Assembly: GCF_016892625.1 (NCBI RefSeq)
Contig: NZ_JAFEMW010000004.1
Coordinates: forward strand, 434,001 to 498,000
Direction of reading: 5' to 3'
Length of the DNA: 64,000 bases
Source of the DNA: Brevibacterium sp. RIT 803
Lineage (GTDB): Bacteria; Actinomycetota; Actinomycetes; Actinomycetales; Brevibacteriaceae
In this document: one piece after another, positions 15,322 through 23,880 of the stretch
Layout: each line of letters opens with the position of its first letter
Position numbering within the stretch: the stretch's first letter is position 1
The notes under the pieces: model-generated
What the model was told of the DNA's origin: nothing
The model's database searches: none
Seen by the model: the letters and a program-made list of their open reading frames with translations, nothing else
Translations under genes and position numbers: made by a program

Positions 15322-16164
15322 GTCCACGTCCGAGACCGCGAAATATGACAGGACGTTCGCGGTCTGTGCCGGGCGGCCAGAAGCCAGGCCTTGCAAGGAC
15401 TGCAGAGCCATAGACACCGCAGTGCGATAGAGCAGTGACCCCGTGCTGATCCTCGCTACGCCCACGTCGGCCAACTGCTCAAGTGAGAAGCGAGGACTGG
15501 CGAGGACGTTGACCGGCAGCGGGCAGGCATCGACGATGCCGGCGATGACGTTCAGTTCGAGATCGCCGGGAACGAAGATCCCATCGGCTCCGGAATCAAC
15601 GTAGCGCCGCATCCGTTCAAGGGTATCGCCGAGGTTGTCGAGCCCTGTCCAATAGGTGTCGATCCGAGCATTGACGAACAGATCCGGAAATTCGTCCTTG
15701 ATCGCGTTCACCTTGCCAGCGAGCGCCATCGCGGGGAGGAGTCGACCCCGAGCGGAATCCTCGATGTTGATGCCGTCGACGGTGAGGGCACCCTCAGGTG
15801 AGGCGCGATGTCCACCCGGTGCAACCGCCGGGGCAGGCAGACTCGGGAACCTCCTTCGCAGAATATCGACGACGCCCTTCGGATCGTCGCTGTATCCATC
15901 TTCGAAGTCGCAGGTGAGCAGGCCCTCTGGCAGTGCTCGCCGCATGTTCGCGATGAGAGCGGCCATCGCAGTCAGAGTCTCGCGGTCCTCATCGGCGGCA
16001 CCGATGCCGGCCGCCACACCGAGACTGGTCGTGCCGACGGCAGGGTGACCAGCCTCGGCGAACAAGCGGGCACTCGCCACGTCCCAAGCGCAGGGCAGAA
16101 TGAACGGCTCCCCCGGGCGGTGCAGACGGTGGAAGGTAGGGATCGGTGCGGACGCTGTGCTCAT
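15316..16164 (-). CDS. isocitrate lyase/PEP mutase family protein
   Basis: This 282-residue alpha/beta-barrel protein of the ICL/PEP-mutase superfamily cleaves or forms C-C or C-P bonds of 2-oxo acids with Mg2+. Key stretches are FILPCAWDVASARLF, GTTSLGVAAGIGAADED, CDFEDGYSDDP (acidic Mg2+-binding region, about residue 92) and VDGINIEDS. The isocitrate-lyase KKCGH motif is absent, so it is the short oxaloacetase/phosphonomutase-like type of unknown substrate. Its ATG overlaps the TGA of the upstream ArsR-like gene (ATGA), so the pair is translationally coupled and the regulator probably controls it. Confidence 0.87.
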   Translation of the reverse strand: MSTASAPIPTFHRLHRPGEPFILPCAWDVASARLFAEAGHPAVGTTSLGVAAGIGAADEDRETLTAMAALIANMRRALPEGLLTCDFEDGYSDDPKGVVDILRRRFPSLPAPAVAPGGHRASPEGALTVDGINIEDSARGRLLPAMALAGKVNAIKDEFPDLFVNARIDTYWTGLDNLGDTLERMRRYVDSGADGIFVPGDLELNVIAGIVDACPLPVNVLASPRFSLEQLADVGVARISTGSLLYRTAVSMALQSLQGLASGRPAQTANVLSYFAVSDVDS

Positions 16165-16871
16165 AGCTGTGTCACCTCTGCGATCAGGATCCAGTCGAGA
16201 CTCTCCCGGCCGGCCGGTGTGAGTTTGAGAGCTCGACTGCTCGGTCGGCGCGTGATCCACGTGCGGTCGAGAAATTCTCGGCACAGTTCGTCTCCGAGCC
16301 ACCCGCCGAGGTGGGTCCGCCGTTCCGTCCAATCGAGGCAGCGGCGTGTGACCGGACGGGCAGATGTCGCTGTGGTCGGCACGTCGATGCCCCACGCCTC
16401 CGCGATTGCCTCCCGACCGGAATCGGTCACGGTCACCGCTTCGTCGATCCACCCGTATGCGCTCAGGGCTGCGAACAATCGGACGCCGAGCTTTCCTGCG
16501 ATGTGCCGGTAACAGGTCCTCGCCTCGAGGAGGTGACGGTCACGAGTCTTCGCAACCAGAGTCGAGGCCGATTCCACCCGCTGGCCTGCCAGGGCTCCGG
16601 TGTGCTCGAGCCAATCGGCGATATCTGCCGAGGCGAGCTGGACATAGCGGTGCCGACCCTGACGGCGCTCCGCCAGGACTCCGCGGTCGATGAGGATGCT
16701 GACATGTTCCGAGGTCGACGACATCGGCAGCCCGAGTGCACGGGACAACTCGGTCAGCGTCCAGGCTCTGCCGTCGAGGACGCAGGTGCAGATCATCACT
16801 CGTGTGGGCTCGGCGATGGCCGATGCGAGTGCGGCGATGTCCGGCGCCGCTTCCTGGTGTGCCCTGCTCAT
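16161..16871 (-). CDS. ArsR-family transcriptional regulator with C-terminal winged-helix-like extension
   Basis: This 236-residue regulator is much longer than the usual 100-120 of ArsR proteins. The N-terminal winged helix (about residues 8-85) has ASAIAEPTRVMICTCVLDGRAWTLTELSRALGLPMSSTSEHVSILIDRGVL. The C-terminal half (LTPAGRESLDWIL near the end, TVTDSGREAIAEAWG before it) looks like a degenerate second winged-helix/effector domain. No paired-Cys metal site is evident; the lone Cys residues are scattered. It is first in a two-gene operon with the PEP-mutase-family enzyme. Auto-regulation in response to a substrate of that enzyme is inferred. Confidence 0.85.
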   Translation of the reverse strand: MSRAHQEAAPDIAALASAIAEPTRVMICTCVLDGRAWTLTELSRALGLPMSSTSEHVSILIDRGVLAERRQGRHRYVQLASADIADWLEHTGALAGQRVESASTLVAKTRDRHLLEARTCYRHIAGKLGVRLFAALSAYGWIDEAVTVTDSGREAIAEAWGIDVPTTATSARPVTRRCLDWTERRTHLGGWLGDELCREFLDRTWITRRPSSRALKLTPAGRESLDWILIAEVTQL

Positions 16872-16976
16872 GCCTCCATGCTAGGACTCCAACGGTTCGG
16901 GCAGTGCCGAAGTGACCTCGCGCTGTGGCATATGGTGGACAACGACGACAGAGACAGCGGATGTGAGGGGGCAGTC

Positions 16977-18344
16977 ATGACAGACATGACGGTGGACGAC
17001 TCGGCGGCAGACCGCCTGGAATCCGCACTGTCGGGACGAATCGACCGGTCGGCCATGGACACCGTCGCAAATCTCGCACACCAGGTCTCCCTCCCTGAGC
17101 TCACCCGGCTCGTCCACACGACGACCCCGCTGCAGTCGGCGGTCCTGTTCCGAGTACTGGACAAGGACGGGGCCCTCGCGGTGTTCGAGAATCTGACGCC
17201 GAGCTATCAGGCGGACCTGATCCAGAACCTCCGCGAACCCGAGATCGCCGATATCGTCGAGGGCCTGGACCCCGACGACCGTGCCGAACTCTTCGGTGAG
17301 CTTCCGGCCAATGTCACCCGACGGCTCATGAGCGGACTCGACGCCGAGGAACGGGAGATGACGACGGCCGTTCTCGGGTATCCGAAGTCGGCGATCGGCC
17401 GCTACATGTCCCCTGAGGTGCTCAGCCTCCACGAGGATTGGACGGCCGCCGAGGCGATGGAGGTCGTTCACTCCCGCATCGACGGACCCGAAACCGTCTA
17501 CCTGCTGCCGGTCGTCGGACCTGGCCGTGTGCTCCTCGGTGTCGTGTCGCTGCGCAATCTCATCGCCGCCGACGAGTCGACGGTCATCGGTGAAATCGTC
17601 CGCGATTCCATCAGCACCCATGCGCTCACCGACCGTGAGGAGGCATCCCGCCAGTTCCTCTCGCACCGGCTCATCGCGATGCCGGTTGTCGACGAGGAGG
17701 AACGGCTCGTGGGCATCTTGACGATGGACGATGTCCTCGACATCGTCGACGAGGAGGACGCGGAGGACATCGCTCGGTCCAGCGGTTCCGAACCCCTCGA
17801 CCGTTCTTACCTGTCGAGCACCATCGTGCGCCTGGTCAGGAGCCGCATCGTCTGGCTGCTCGTCCTCGCAGTCTCCGCGATCCTCACCGTCCAGGTCCTC
17901 GAAGTGTATGAGGACCGGCTCGATCAGGTCGTCATCCTGGCCCTGTTCATCCCCCTGCTGACCGGCACGGGCGGTAACACCGGCAACCAGGCCGCGACGA
18001 CAGTGACCCGGGCGCTGGCCGTCGGCGAGGTGAGGGTCCGCGACCTCGGCCGGGTCATCTGGAGGGAGCTGCGGGTCGGTGCACTGCTGGGAGCCGTGCT
18101 CGGCCTGTTGGGCTTCCTCGTCGCCGGCCTCGTCTACGGGTGGGCGATCGGCCTGGTCATCGGGCTCACCCTGCTGTCCGTGTGCATCATGGCGGCCACC
18201 GTGGGCGGACTGATGCCGATCATCGCGAAGAAGGTGGGCGCGGACCCTGCGGTGTTCTCCAACCCCTTCATCTCCACGTTCTGCGATGCCACTGGCCTCA
18301 TCCTCTACTTCTCGATCGCGACGGCGGTGCTGGGTCTGAGCTGA
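16977..18344 (+). CDS. mgtE: magnesium transporter MgtE
   Basis: This 455-residue Mg2+ channel/transporter has the full MgtE architecture: an N domain of helical repeats (about 10-130), tandem CBS domains (about 135-255, with FLSHRLIAMPVVDEEERLVGILTMDDVLDIV), and five membrane segments from about 290. The conserved pore region LTGTGGNTGNQAATTVTRALA and NPFISTFCDATGLILYF are present. The CBS domains sense Mg2+ and close the pore. ATG 16977 follows GAGGGG. Frame upstream is the complement of the ArsR gene. No Mg2+ riboswitch is apparent in the 105-base upstream gap. Confidence 0.95.
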   Translation: MTDMTVDDSAADRLESALSGRIDRSAMDTVANLAHQVSLPELTRLVHTTTPLQSAVLFRVLDKDGALAVFENLTPSYQADLIQNLREPEIADIVEGLDPDDRAELFGELPANVTRRLMSGLDAEEREMTTAVLGYPKSAIGRYMSPEVLSLHEDWTAAEAMEVVHSRIDGPETVYLLPVVGPGRVLLGVVSLRNLIAADESTVIGEIVRDSISTHALTDREEASRQFLSHRLIAMPVVDEEERLVGILTMDDVLDIVDEEDAEDIARSSGSEPLDRSYLSSTIVRLVRSRIVWLLVLAVSAILTVQVLEVYEDRLDQVVILALFIPLLTGTGGNTGNQAATTVTRALAVGEVRVRDLGRVIWRELRVGALLGAVLGLLGFLVAGLVYGWAIGLVIGLTLLSVCIMAATVGGLMPIIAKKVGADPAVFSNPFISTFCDATGLILYFSIATAVLGLS

Positions 18345-18372
18345 CTCGCAATCCTCGCTGGCGCCCGAGAGC

Positions 18373-20184
18373 TCAGGCCGACCACGCCTCCCACAGCCGG
18401 GCGTAGCGACCGCCCTGGGCGACGAGTTCCTCGTGTGGGCCCTCTTCGACGATCCGTCCGTGCTCCATGACGAGCACGCGATCAGCGGTCTCGGCCTGGC
18501 TGAGGCGGTGAGCGACGACGAGGGCTCCACGCCCGGCGAGTGCGGCCCTGGCCGATTGCTCGAGAGTGTGCGCTCCGGCAGATCCCGCCTCGGCGGTGGC
18601 CTCGTCGAGGATCGCGAAGTCCGGATTCGCCAGCACCAGACGTGCGAGGGCGATCGTCTGCTCCTGCACCGCGCTCAGACGGGTTCCGCCGTCACCGACC
18701 TCGGTGTCGGAACCGTGTGCCAGCTCGCTCACCCAATCGGCTCCCACCATGTCCAAGGCCGCAGCGACCTGTTCGTCCGATGCGTCAGGGACGGGCAGGG
18801 CGACGTTGTCGCGCAGGGTGCCGTTGAAGGTATGGACCTCCTGGGCGACCATCGAGATGTGAGAGCGCAGCACGAATTCGGGCAGCGCGGTCAAAGCCGC
18901 CGACTGTTCATCTTCGGTGTGCTCTTTCGCCGAGGTGACAGTGCCGGATTCGAGTCGCGCCGATCCGTGCGTGGGTGCTGAGAGTCCGGCCGCGATCCGT
19001 GCCAGCGTGGACTTCCCGGCCCCGGTGGTGCCGACGACGGCGACGACTTCGCCCGGCTCCAGTCGCAGATTCACGCCCTTGAGGACGTGGTTGCTCGATT
19101 CCGGATCCTCGTCGTAGGTGAACCACAGGTCCTCGAGCACGAGCGCCGGAGAATCCATGATGACGTCGCTCGTCCGCCTCGGCGAACCGGCCGCCTCATC
19201 GATGACGCCGACCATGCGCGTGAGCGAAGCTCCGGCGGATTGGATCTGGTCGAAGAGCCCGACCAGCGCCCCGATGGGGTTGAACAAGCGGTGGAAGACC
19301 AAGGCAGCGGTCGTGACTGCCCCGGCCGTGGTCTCACCGGTCAAGACCAGAGCGAATCCCGCGACGAGGAGCAGGGAGAGCACAACGGCCTCGGCACGGT
19401 TGTTACGTCCGAAGGCGCGGGTCAGGAAGCGGAAGACATTGATCGACAGATCGCGGGCCTCGCCGGAGGCTAAGTCGATGCGGGTCAGCTCGCCGTCCTC
19501 GGCGCGGTAGGCACGGAGGGTCTGTGCTCCGGTGAGCCCGCCCAGCAGCCGACCTGCGCGCCTGCCGAACGCCGCCCGCTCCTCCTTGTAGATCGGTTCA
19601 GAGCGGGGCAGATACCAGCGCAGGGTGAGCCAGTACATCGGCAGTGCGACCAGGCCCACGAGGCCCAGTCGCCAGTCGATCGCGCCCAGGCCCGCGGCGG
19701 AGACGATGACGATGAGCAGCGATTCGACGACGAGAGGCAGCACCTGGGCGGCGGCCTCGCTGATCTTGCGGGAGTCGTCGGCGACGCGGGAGACCAGGTC
19801 GCCCGTGCCAGTCCTCTCGATGCGCTGGGAATCCAGTCTGAGTGCGGACTCGACGACCTGAGTGCGCAGCTCGGCGACGACGGGCATGGCGATATGGGCC
19901 AGTGACCAAGCGCTGACCCACGTGCTTAGTGCCATGACGATGCCGGCGGCCGCAACAGCGATCGCGCAGGTCCATACGAGGTCCGAGCCGGCGCCGGTGG
20001 GCAGTTCGTCGACGAGGCGGCCGATCGCCCAGGGCCCGACGAGCCCGGCACCGGCGTTGGCCAGCCCCGAGACGGCGAGTAGAACCAGCCATCCGGTTCG
20101 CGCCCGCAGCAGCGGTGCCAGGTGGGAGAAGGAGCGTCGCCTCGAGGCGATCGACAGAGTAGCGGGCGCGGAGGATGCGGTCAT
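18373..20184 (-). CDS. ABC transporter, fused permease/ATPase; catalytic half of a heterodimeric exporter
   Basis: This 603-residue type-IV ABC half-transporter has an N-terminal membrane domain (about 30-310) and an ATPase domain. The ATPase has a canonical Walker A (VVGTTGAGKST), Walker B with catalytic Glu (FAILDEATA) and a switch His (VVAHRLS). Its signature motif is degenerate (RLSAVQEQ instead of LSGGQ). It overlaps the upstream partner by four bases (ATGA). With that partner's intact LSGGQ it would form the single competent ATP site, as in asymmetric heterodimeric exporters. An acidic insertion (TSAKEHTEDEQSAALTALPE) follows the Walker A region. The substrate is unknown; multidrug or lipid export is typical. 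Confidence 0.92.
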   Translation of the reverse strand: MTASSAPATLSIASRRRSFSHLAPLLRARTGWLVLLAVSGLANAGAGLVGPWAIGRLVDELPTGAGSDLVWTCAIAVAAAGIVMALSTWVSAWSLAHIAMPVVAELRTQVVESALRLDSQRIERTGTGDLVSRVADDSRKISEAAAQVLPLVVESLLIVIVSAAGLGAIDWRLGLVGLVALPMYWLTLRWYLPRSEPIYKEERAAFGRRAGRLLGGLTGAQTLRAYRAEDGELTRIDLASGEARDLSINVFRFLTRAFGRNNRAEAVVLSLLLVAGFALVLTGETTAGAVTTAALVFHRLFNPIGALVGLFDQIQSAGASLTRMVGVIDEAAGSPRRTSDVIMDSPALVLEDLWFTYDEDPESSNHVLKGVNLRLEPGEVVAVVGTTGAGKSTLARIAAGLSAPTHGSARLESGTVTSAKEHTEDEQSAALTALPEFVLRSHISMVAQEVHTFNGTLRDNVALPVPDASDEQVAAALDMVGADWVSELAHGSDTEVGDGGTRLSAVQEQTIALARLVLANPDFAILDEATAEAGSAGAHTLEQSARAALAGRGALVVAHRLSQAETADRVLVMEHGRIVEEGPHEELVAQGGRYARLWEAWSA

Positions 20185-21923
20185 CGGGTCACCGCCTGAC
20201 GGTAGGATTCTGCGGCCGCGGACTCCCCGGCGAGGAGTTCAGTGTGGCCGCCGATGAGAACCTGTCCGTTCACAGGGACGAAGACAACCGTGTCAGCGGC
20301 TGCCAGGAATGCCGGAGAGGTGGTGACGATGACGGTGGCAGCCGATCGGCTTGCTCGACGCAGATCGCTGACTCCGCCCGAGATGCGTGCCTCGGTGACG
20401 GCATCGACGGCCGTGGTGGGTTCGTGGAGGACGAGGATGCTCGGATCGGCGTTCAGCGCTCGGGCCAGGGCCACGCGCTGCCGTTGGCCGCCCGAGAGGT
20501 TGCCGCCGAGTTCCTGGATTCGGTGCTCGAGTCCCCCGTCGACGAGTCCGAGGAGTTCGTCGACCCCCGATGCGAGGAGCACCTCGGCGGGGACGGGGTG
20601 GTCGGTCGTGCCGACGACCATGGTGATGTTGGAGCGGATCGTGCCTTCGTAGAGGTCGACAGCGTGAGGCGAGACGATCATCTGGTCGGGACTCGTTCCG
20701 CGGGCATGGGATGCCAACGCCGCGAGGAGTGCCGTCGTCGGCTCGGCGCTCTCGGTGACGATGCACGTCAGTGAGCCGAACTCGGTTGTGAAGTCGACGC
20801 TGCGGTCCTCACCGACTGCCCAATCGCGGACGTCGACCGCGGTGTCGCCGATGTGGATCCTGATCGGCCTCCCGCCTCGGCGAGGGGCGCTGTTGTCGGA
20901 TTCTGTCTCAGTGTCTGCGTCGGTCGATGCGAGTGCCGCGGCCGGGGGAACAGTCTCGGCGGAGTCGATGTCGGTCAGGAGCCTGGCGATCCTGCCTGCC
21001 GCGCCGTGCGATTGGGCGAAGAGGCCGACGATGTCGGCGAGCGCGCGCATCGGTTCGGTGAGGAACGCGGTCATACCGAGGATGCCGATGAGTGCGCCGA
21101 CGCTCATCTGCCCTTCGACGAGCCGCAGGCTTGCAACGACGAGGACGATCGCGAGCACCATCGACATCACGAGAGCACCCAGGCCTGCGAGTCGGCCTGT
21201 TCTCTCACCGGTGGCGATGCCGGCTGTCGCGGCCTCGTCGGAGGTCTTCTCGTAGCGGCGGACGGCCCAGGGCTCACCGCCCATGGCCTTGATCACGCGC
21301 AGTCCGTGCATGAGGTCGGATGCGGAACGACCGGCTCCGGCGACTGCTTCGAGCTGGGTTGCGGCCTTCGCGGACACGGAGCGGCTGGGAAGGGCGACGA
21401 TGAGCAGCCCGACGGGTACGGCAATGAGGACGACGAGCCCGGTCACTGGGTCAGCGATGAGGAGGAAGACGGCGGCGGTGACCATGCCCAGCACCGAGGC
21501 GATGCCGCGCCCGGCCTGGGCGAACGACTGCGCTGCGGTGTCGGCGTCTGCCGAAGCGATCGAGAGGACCTCACCGGAGGCGCGATCGGGCGGCAGGTTC
21601 GCCGAGGTGAGCGCAGCGTGGGTGATCTCGACGCGAAGGGCATGGGCTTCGTGTTCACGGGCGGAGTTGCAGAAGCGGGAGCCGAAACGATACCCGAGGC
21701 TGAGCACCGTGAACAGCAGTCCGATGCCGATGATCGAGACCGCGAGCGTCGGCAGGGACAGCGGAATGATCGCGCGGTCGACGACGATTCCGATGGCGAC
21801 GGGCACGAGCGCCTCACAGACCTGCCACAACGACAGGGTGATGGCTCCGGGCACGAGCAGCGCGAGTCGACGCCGGGCGGCCCTGCGCAGCAGCATCGAA
21901 CCTGATGAGGGAGTCTTCGGCAC
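20181..21923 (-). CDS. ABC transporter, fused permease/ATPase with degenerate Walker A; regulatory half
   Basis: This 580-residue half-transporter has a membrane domain (about 20-310), a linker with an Asp/Glu/Ser stretch, and an ATPase-like domain. The Walker A position reads TCIVTESAEPTTALLAA, with no GxxGxGK[ST]; Walker B reads ILVLHEPTTAVDA, with His where Asp is usual. The signature LSGGQRQRVALARAL is perfect. Loss of its own nucleotide-binding Lys combined with an intact signature fits the non-catalytic half of a heterodimer. It is first in a two-gene operon and is divergent from an SDR gene. Confidence 0.9.
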   Translation of the reverse strand: MPKTPSSGSMLLRRAARRRLALLVPGAITLSLWQVCEALVPVAIGIVVDRAIIPLSLPTLAVSIIGIGLLFTVLSLGYRFGSRFCNSAREHEAHALRVEITHAALTSANLPPDRASGEVLSIASADADTAAQSFAQAGRGIASVLGMVTAAVFLLIADPVTGLVVLIAVPVGLLIVALPSRSVSAKAATQLEAVAGAGRSASDLMHGLRVIKAMGGEPWAVRRYEKTSDEAATAGIATGERTGRLAGLGALVMSMVLAIVLVVASLRLVEGQMSVGALIGILGMTAFLTEPMRALADIVGLFAQSHGAAGRIARLLTDIDSAETVPPAAALASTDADTETESDNSAPRRGGRPIRIHIGDTAVDVRDWAVGEDRSVDFTTEFGSLTCIVTESAEPTTALLAALASHARGTSPDQMIVSPHAVDLYEGTIRSNITMVVGTTDHPVPAEVLLASGVDELLGLVDGGLEHRIQELGGNLSGGQRQRVALARALNADPSILVLHEPTTAVDAVTEARISGGVSDLRRASRSAATVIVTTSPAFLAAADTVVFVPVNGQVLIGGHTELLAGESAAAESYRQAVTR

Positions 21924-21985
21924 GAAGGCTACCCTAACATTTTGCGAGGAGCCATGAACGGCTTGCTTGGGCTTACGATGGCCTT

Positions 21986-22867
21986 ATGGGCAATAGGCTC
22001 GATGACAACATCTCCTCAGCGGCGAACCGCACCATCGTCGTCACCGGTGGCAACAGCGGAATCGGTCGGGCAACAGCCTCCATGCTTGCGGGCATGGATG
22101 CTCAAGTGGTGCTTGCCGTTCGCGATCCGGCCAAGGGACGAGCCGCAGCTGACGCGATGCGTGGGACCGTCGACGTACGACATCTCGACCTCGCCGATCT
22201 CGCCTCGGTGCGCGCCTTCGCTGAGGAATTCACCGAGCCCATAGACATCCTCATCAACAATGCGGGGATCATGGCCCCGCCCTTGGGTCACACCGCCGAC
22301 GGGTTCGAATCCCAGTTCGGCACGAACCACCTCGGCCATTTCGCCCTGACCAACCTGCTGCTTCCCCAGATCCGAGATCGGGTAGTCACCATCTCTTCGA
22401 TCGGGCATCGGATGGGGACCATCAACTTCGATGACCTCAATTGGGAACGCAGACCGTATAAGCCGATGGCGGCCTACGGGCAGTCGAAGCTCGCCAACCT
22501 TCTCTTCACCTCCGAACTCCAGCGACGGCTCACTGAGGTGAACGCCGGCGTCATTGCGACCGCAGCCCATCCGGGTCTGGCGGCAACGAACCTCTACCGA
22601 CTGCAAGGGAACCGACTGCTCGCGTCAGTCACCGAGGCCGCGATCGGTCTGATCTCACAGGACGAGCATCAGGGCGCCGTGCCGACCCTGTGCGCAGCCA
22701 CAGCTGATATCCCGGGCAACAGCTATGTCGGCCCACGCCGTTTCAAGGAGACTTTCGGACAGCCGAAGCTCGTCGGCCGCTCAGCTGCAGCCAAGGACGC
22801 CCAGGTTGCCCGACGTCTGTGGACGGTGTCGGAAGAACTGACTGGGGTTGGGTTCCCGGAGCTCTAG
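21986..22867 (+). CDS. SDR family oxidoreductase (retinol dehydrogenase/protochlorophyllide reductase-like)
   Basis: This 293-residue short-chain dehydrogenase has VVTGGNSGIGRATA near residue 20, INNAGIMAPP near 90, TNHLGHFALTNLLLP and YGQSKLAN with catalytic Tyr/Lys near 165. The FGTNHLGHF...SKLANLLF pattern is typical of the RDH11-14/WWOX-like branch, reducing aldehydes or ketones with NADPH. No clear ribosome binding site precedes the ATG, and the upstream gap to the divergent ABC operon is only 62 bases, so the transcript may be leaderless or nearly so. It is convergent with the end of the ring-cleavage operon. Confidence 0.88.
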   Translation: MGNRLDDNISSAANRTIVVTGGNSGIGRATASMLAGMDAQVVLAVRDPAKGRAAADAMRGTVDVRHLDLADLASVRAFAEEFTEPIDILINNAGIMAPPLGHTADGFESQFGTNHLGHFALTNLLLPQIRDRVVTISSIGHRMGTINFDDLNWERRPYKPMAAYGQSKLANLLFTSELQRRLTEVNAGVIATAAHPGLAATNLYRLQGNRLLASVTEAAIGLISQDEHQGAVPTLCAATADIPGNSYVGPRRFKETFGQPKLVGRSAAAKDAQVARRLWTVSEELTGVGFPEL

Positions 22868-22905
22868 AAAGATACGCCCTCTGCCGTGACGGCGATGAAG
22901 GTTGG

Positions 22906-23880
22906 TCACCTGCTCCTTCGCCGGGCACGTGAACGCACGCGCGCCCGAGGGATCTCCGGAGCGGCAACTCGCTTGCCCACGGTGTTGGTGATCTCGCCGA
23001 TTCCTTCGAAGCTGATGACAACCACGTCACCGGGCTCCAATGCGGCCCGGGTCCTGCCGATGCCCCACAGCTCACCCAAGCAGCCGCCGTTGCCGAGCGT
23101 TCCGGAGCCGAGCACATCACCAGGCACGACGCGGGAGTTCCGGGAGGCATAGGCGACGAGTTCGGCAAAGGGCCATCCCATGTTCGACACAAGGTCTTCA
23201 CCGACGAGTTCGCCGTTGATGTGGACCTCGCCGCGCAGCTCGAGGAATCCATCCTCGTCTGCGAACTCCTCGAGTTCGTCGGCAGTGACGATCCATGGGC
23301 CCAGCGTCATACCGAAGTCTTTGCCCTTGCAGGGTCCCAGACGCACCTTCATCTCCCGTGACTGCAGGTCGCGCGCGGACCAGTCATTCATGACCGTGTA
23401 TCCGAAGATGTGTGCCCCCGCCTGGCCGACGGTGAGGTTCTCTCCCGAGGACCCTGCCACTCCCCCGATGATGGCTGCGAGTTCGGCCTCGAAGTCCATG
23501 GCCTGGGTCTGGGGAATCGGCACAGTCGCTGCCGTGGGTGAGACTGTGTGCGGATTCGTGAAGTAGAAGGTGGGAGCCTCGTACCACTCGGGCACGACTT
23601 CGCTCTTTCCATCGACTGATCCGCTGATGCCCTCCACGTGCTCTTCGAAGGCGACGAAATCCCGGATGCTCGCCGGTGTCAATGGCACCTGCAGGACTAC
23701 CTCGGCGAGAGGAACTCCCACCGAGGTTGCCGACTGGGCCAGCAGTCCACGGGCGTAATCGAGCCCGCCGGCCATCACCTCGGCGACGGTGTTTCCCTGT
23801 GGGAACGGCACCACCCGATCATCGACGACGAAGCCTTCGCCGATCTGCCCGACCGACGTTTCCCAGCGTGCAATCCTCAT
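22906..23880 (-). CDS. fumarylacetoacetate hydrolase family protein (FAAH-2)
   Basis: This 324-residue FAA-hydrolase-fold enzyme is the last gene of the six-gene operon. It shows VAFEEHVEG, the acidic metal-site stretch AMDFEAELAAIIG, GYTVMNDWSARDLQ, GKDFGMTLGPW and DVLGSGTLGNGGCLGELWG. This branch hydrolyses C-C bonds of fumarylpyruvate/acylpyruvates or decarboxylates/hydrates meta-cleavage products using Mg2+. Its ATG overlaps the stop of the amidohydrolase gene by four bases. The last ten residues are Arg-rich (RARVRSRARRRSR). The two FAAH genes differ clearly in sequence and probably catalyse successive steps. Confidence 0.9.
   Translation of the reverse strand: MRIARWETSVGQIGEGFVVDDRVVPFPQGNTVAEVMAGGLDYARGLLAQSATSVGVPLAEVVLQVPLTPASIRDFVAFEEHVEGISGSVDGKSEVVPEWYEAPTFYFTNPHTVSPTAATVPIPQTQAMDFEAELAAIIGGVAGSSGENLTVGQAGAHIFGYTVMNDWSARDLQSREMKVRLGPCKGKDFGMTLGPWIVTADELEEFADEDGFLELRGEVHINGELVGEDLVSNMGWPFAELVAYASRNSRVVPGDVLGSGTLGNGGCLGELWGIGRTRAALEPGDVVVISFEGIGEITNTVGKRVAAPEIPRARVRSRARRRSR

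Noticed and set aside
16872-16976. Mg2+-sensing riboswitch before mgtE
   Set aside because: The gap is only 105 bases and shows none of the expected paired elements.
16881-18530. 549-codon minus-strand frame over mgtE
   Set aside because: The opposite strand encodes an unmistakable MgtE; the antisense frame has no recognisable domain and low-complexity acidic/basic runs.
20853-21905. 350-codon plus-strand frame over the first ABC gene
   Set aside because: A shadow with Gly/Asp/Glu/His repeats and no family resemblance; the minus strand carries the membrane domain and LSGGQ.
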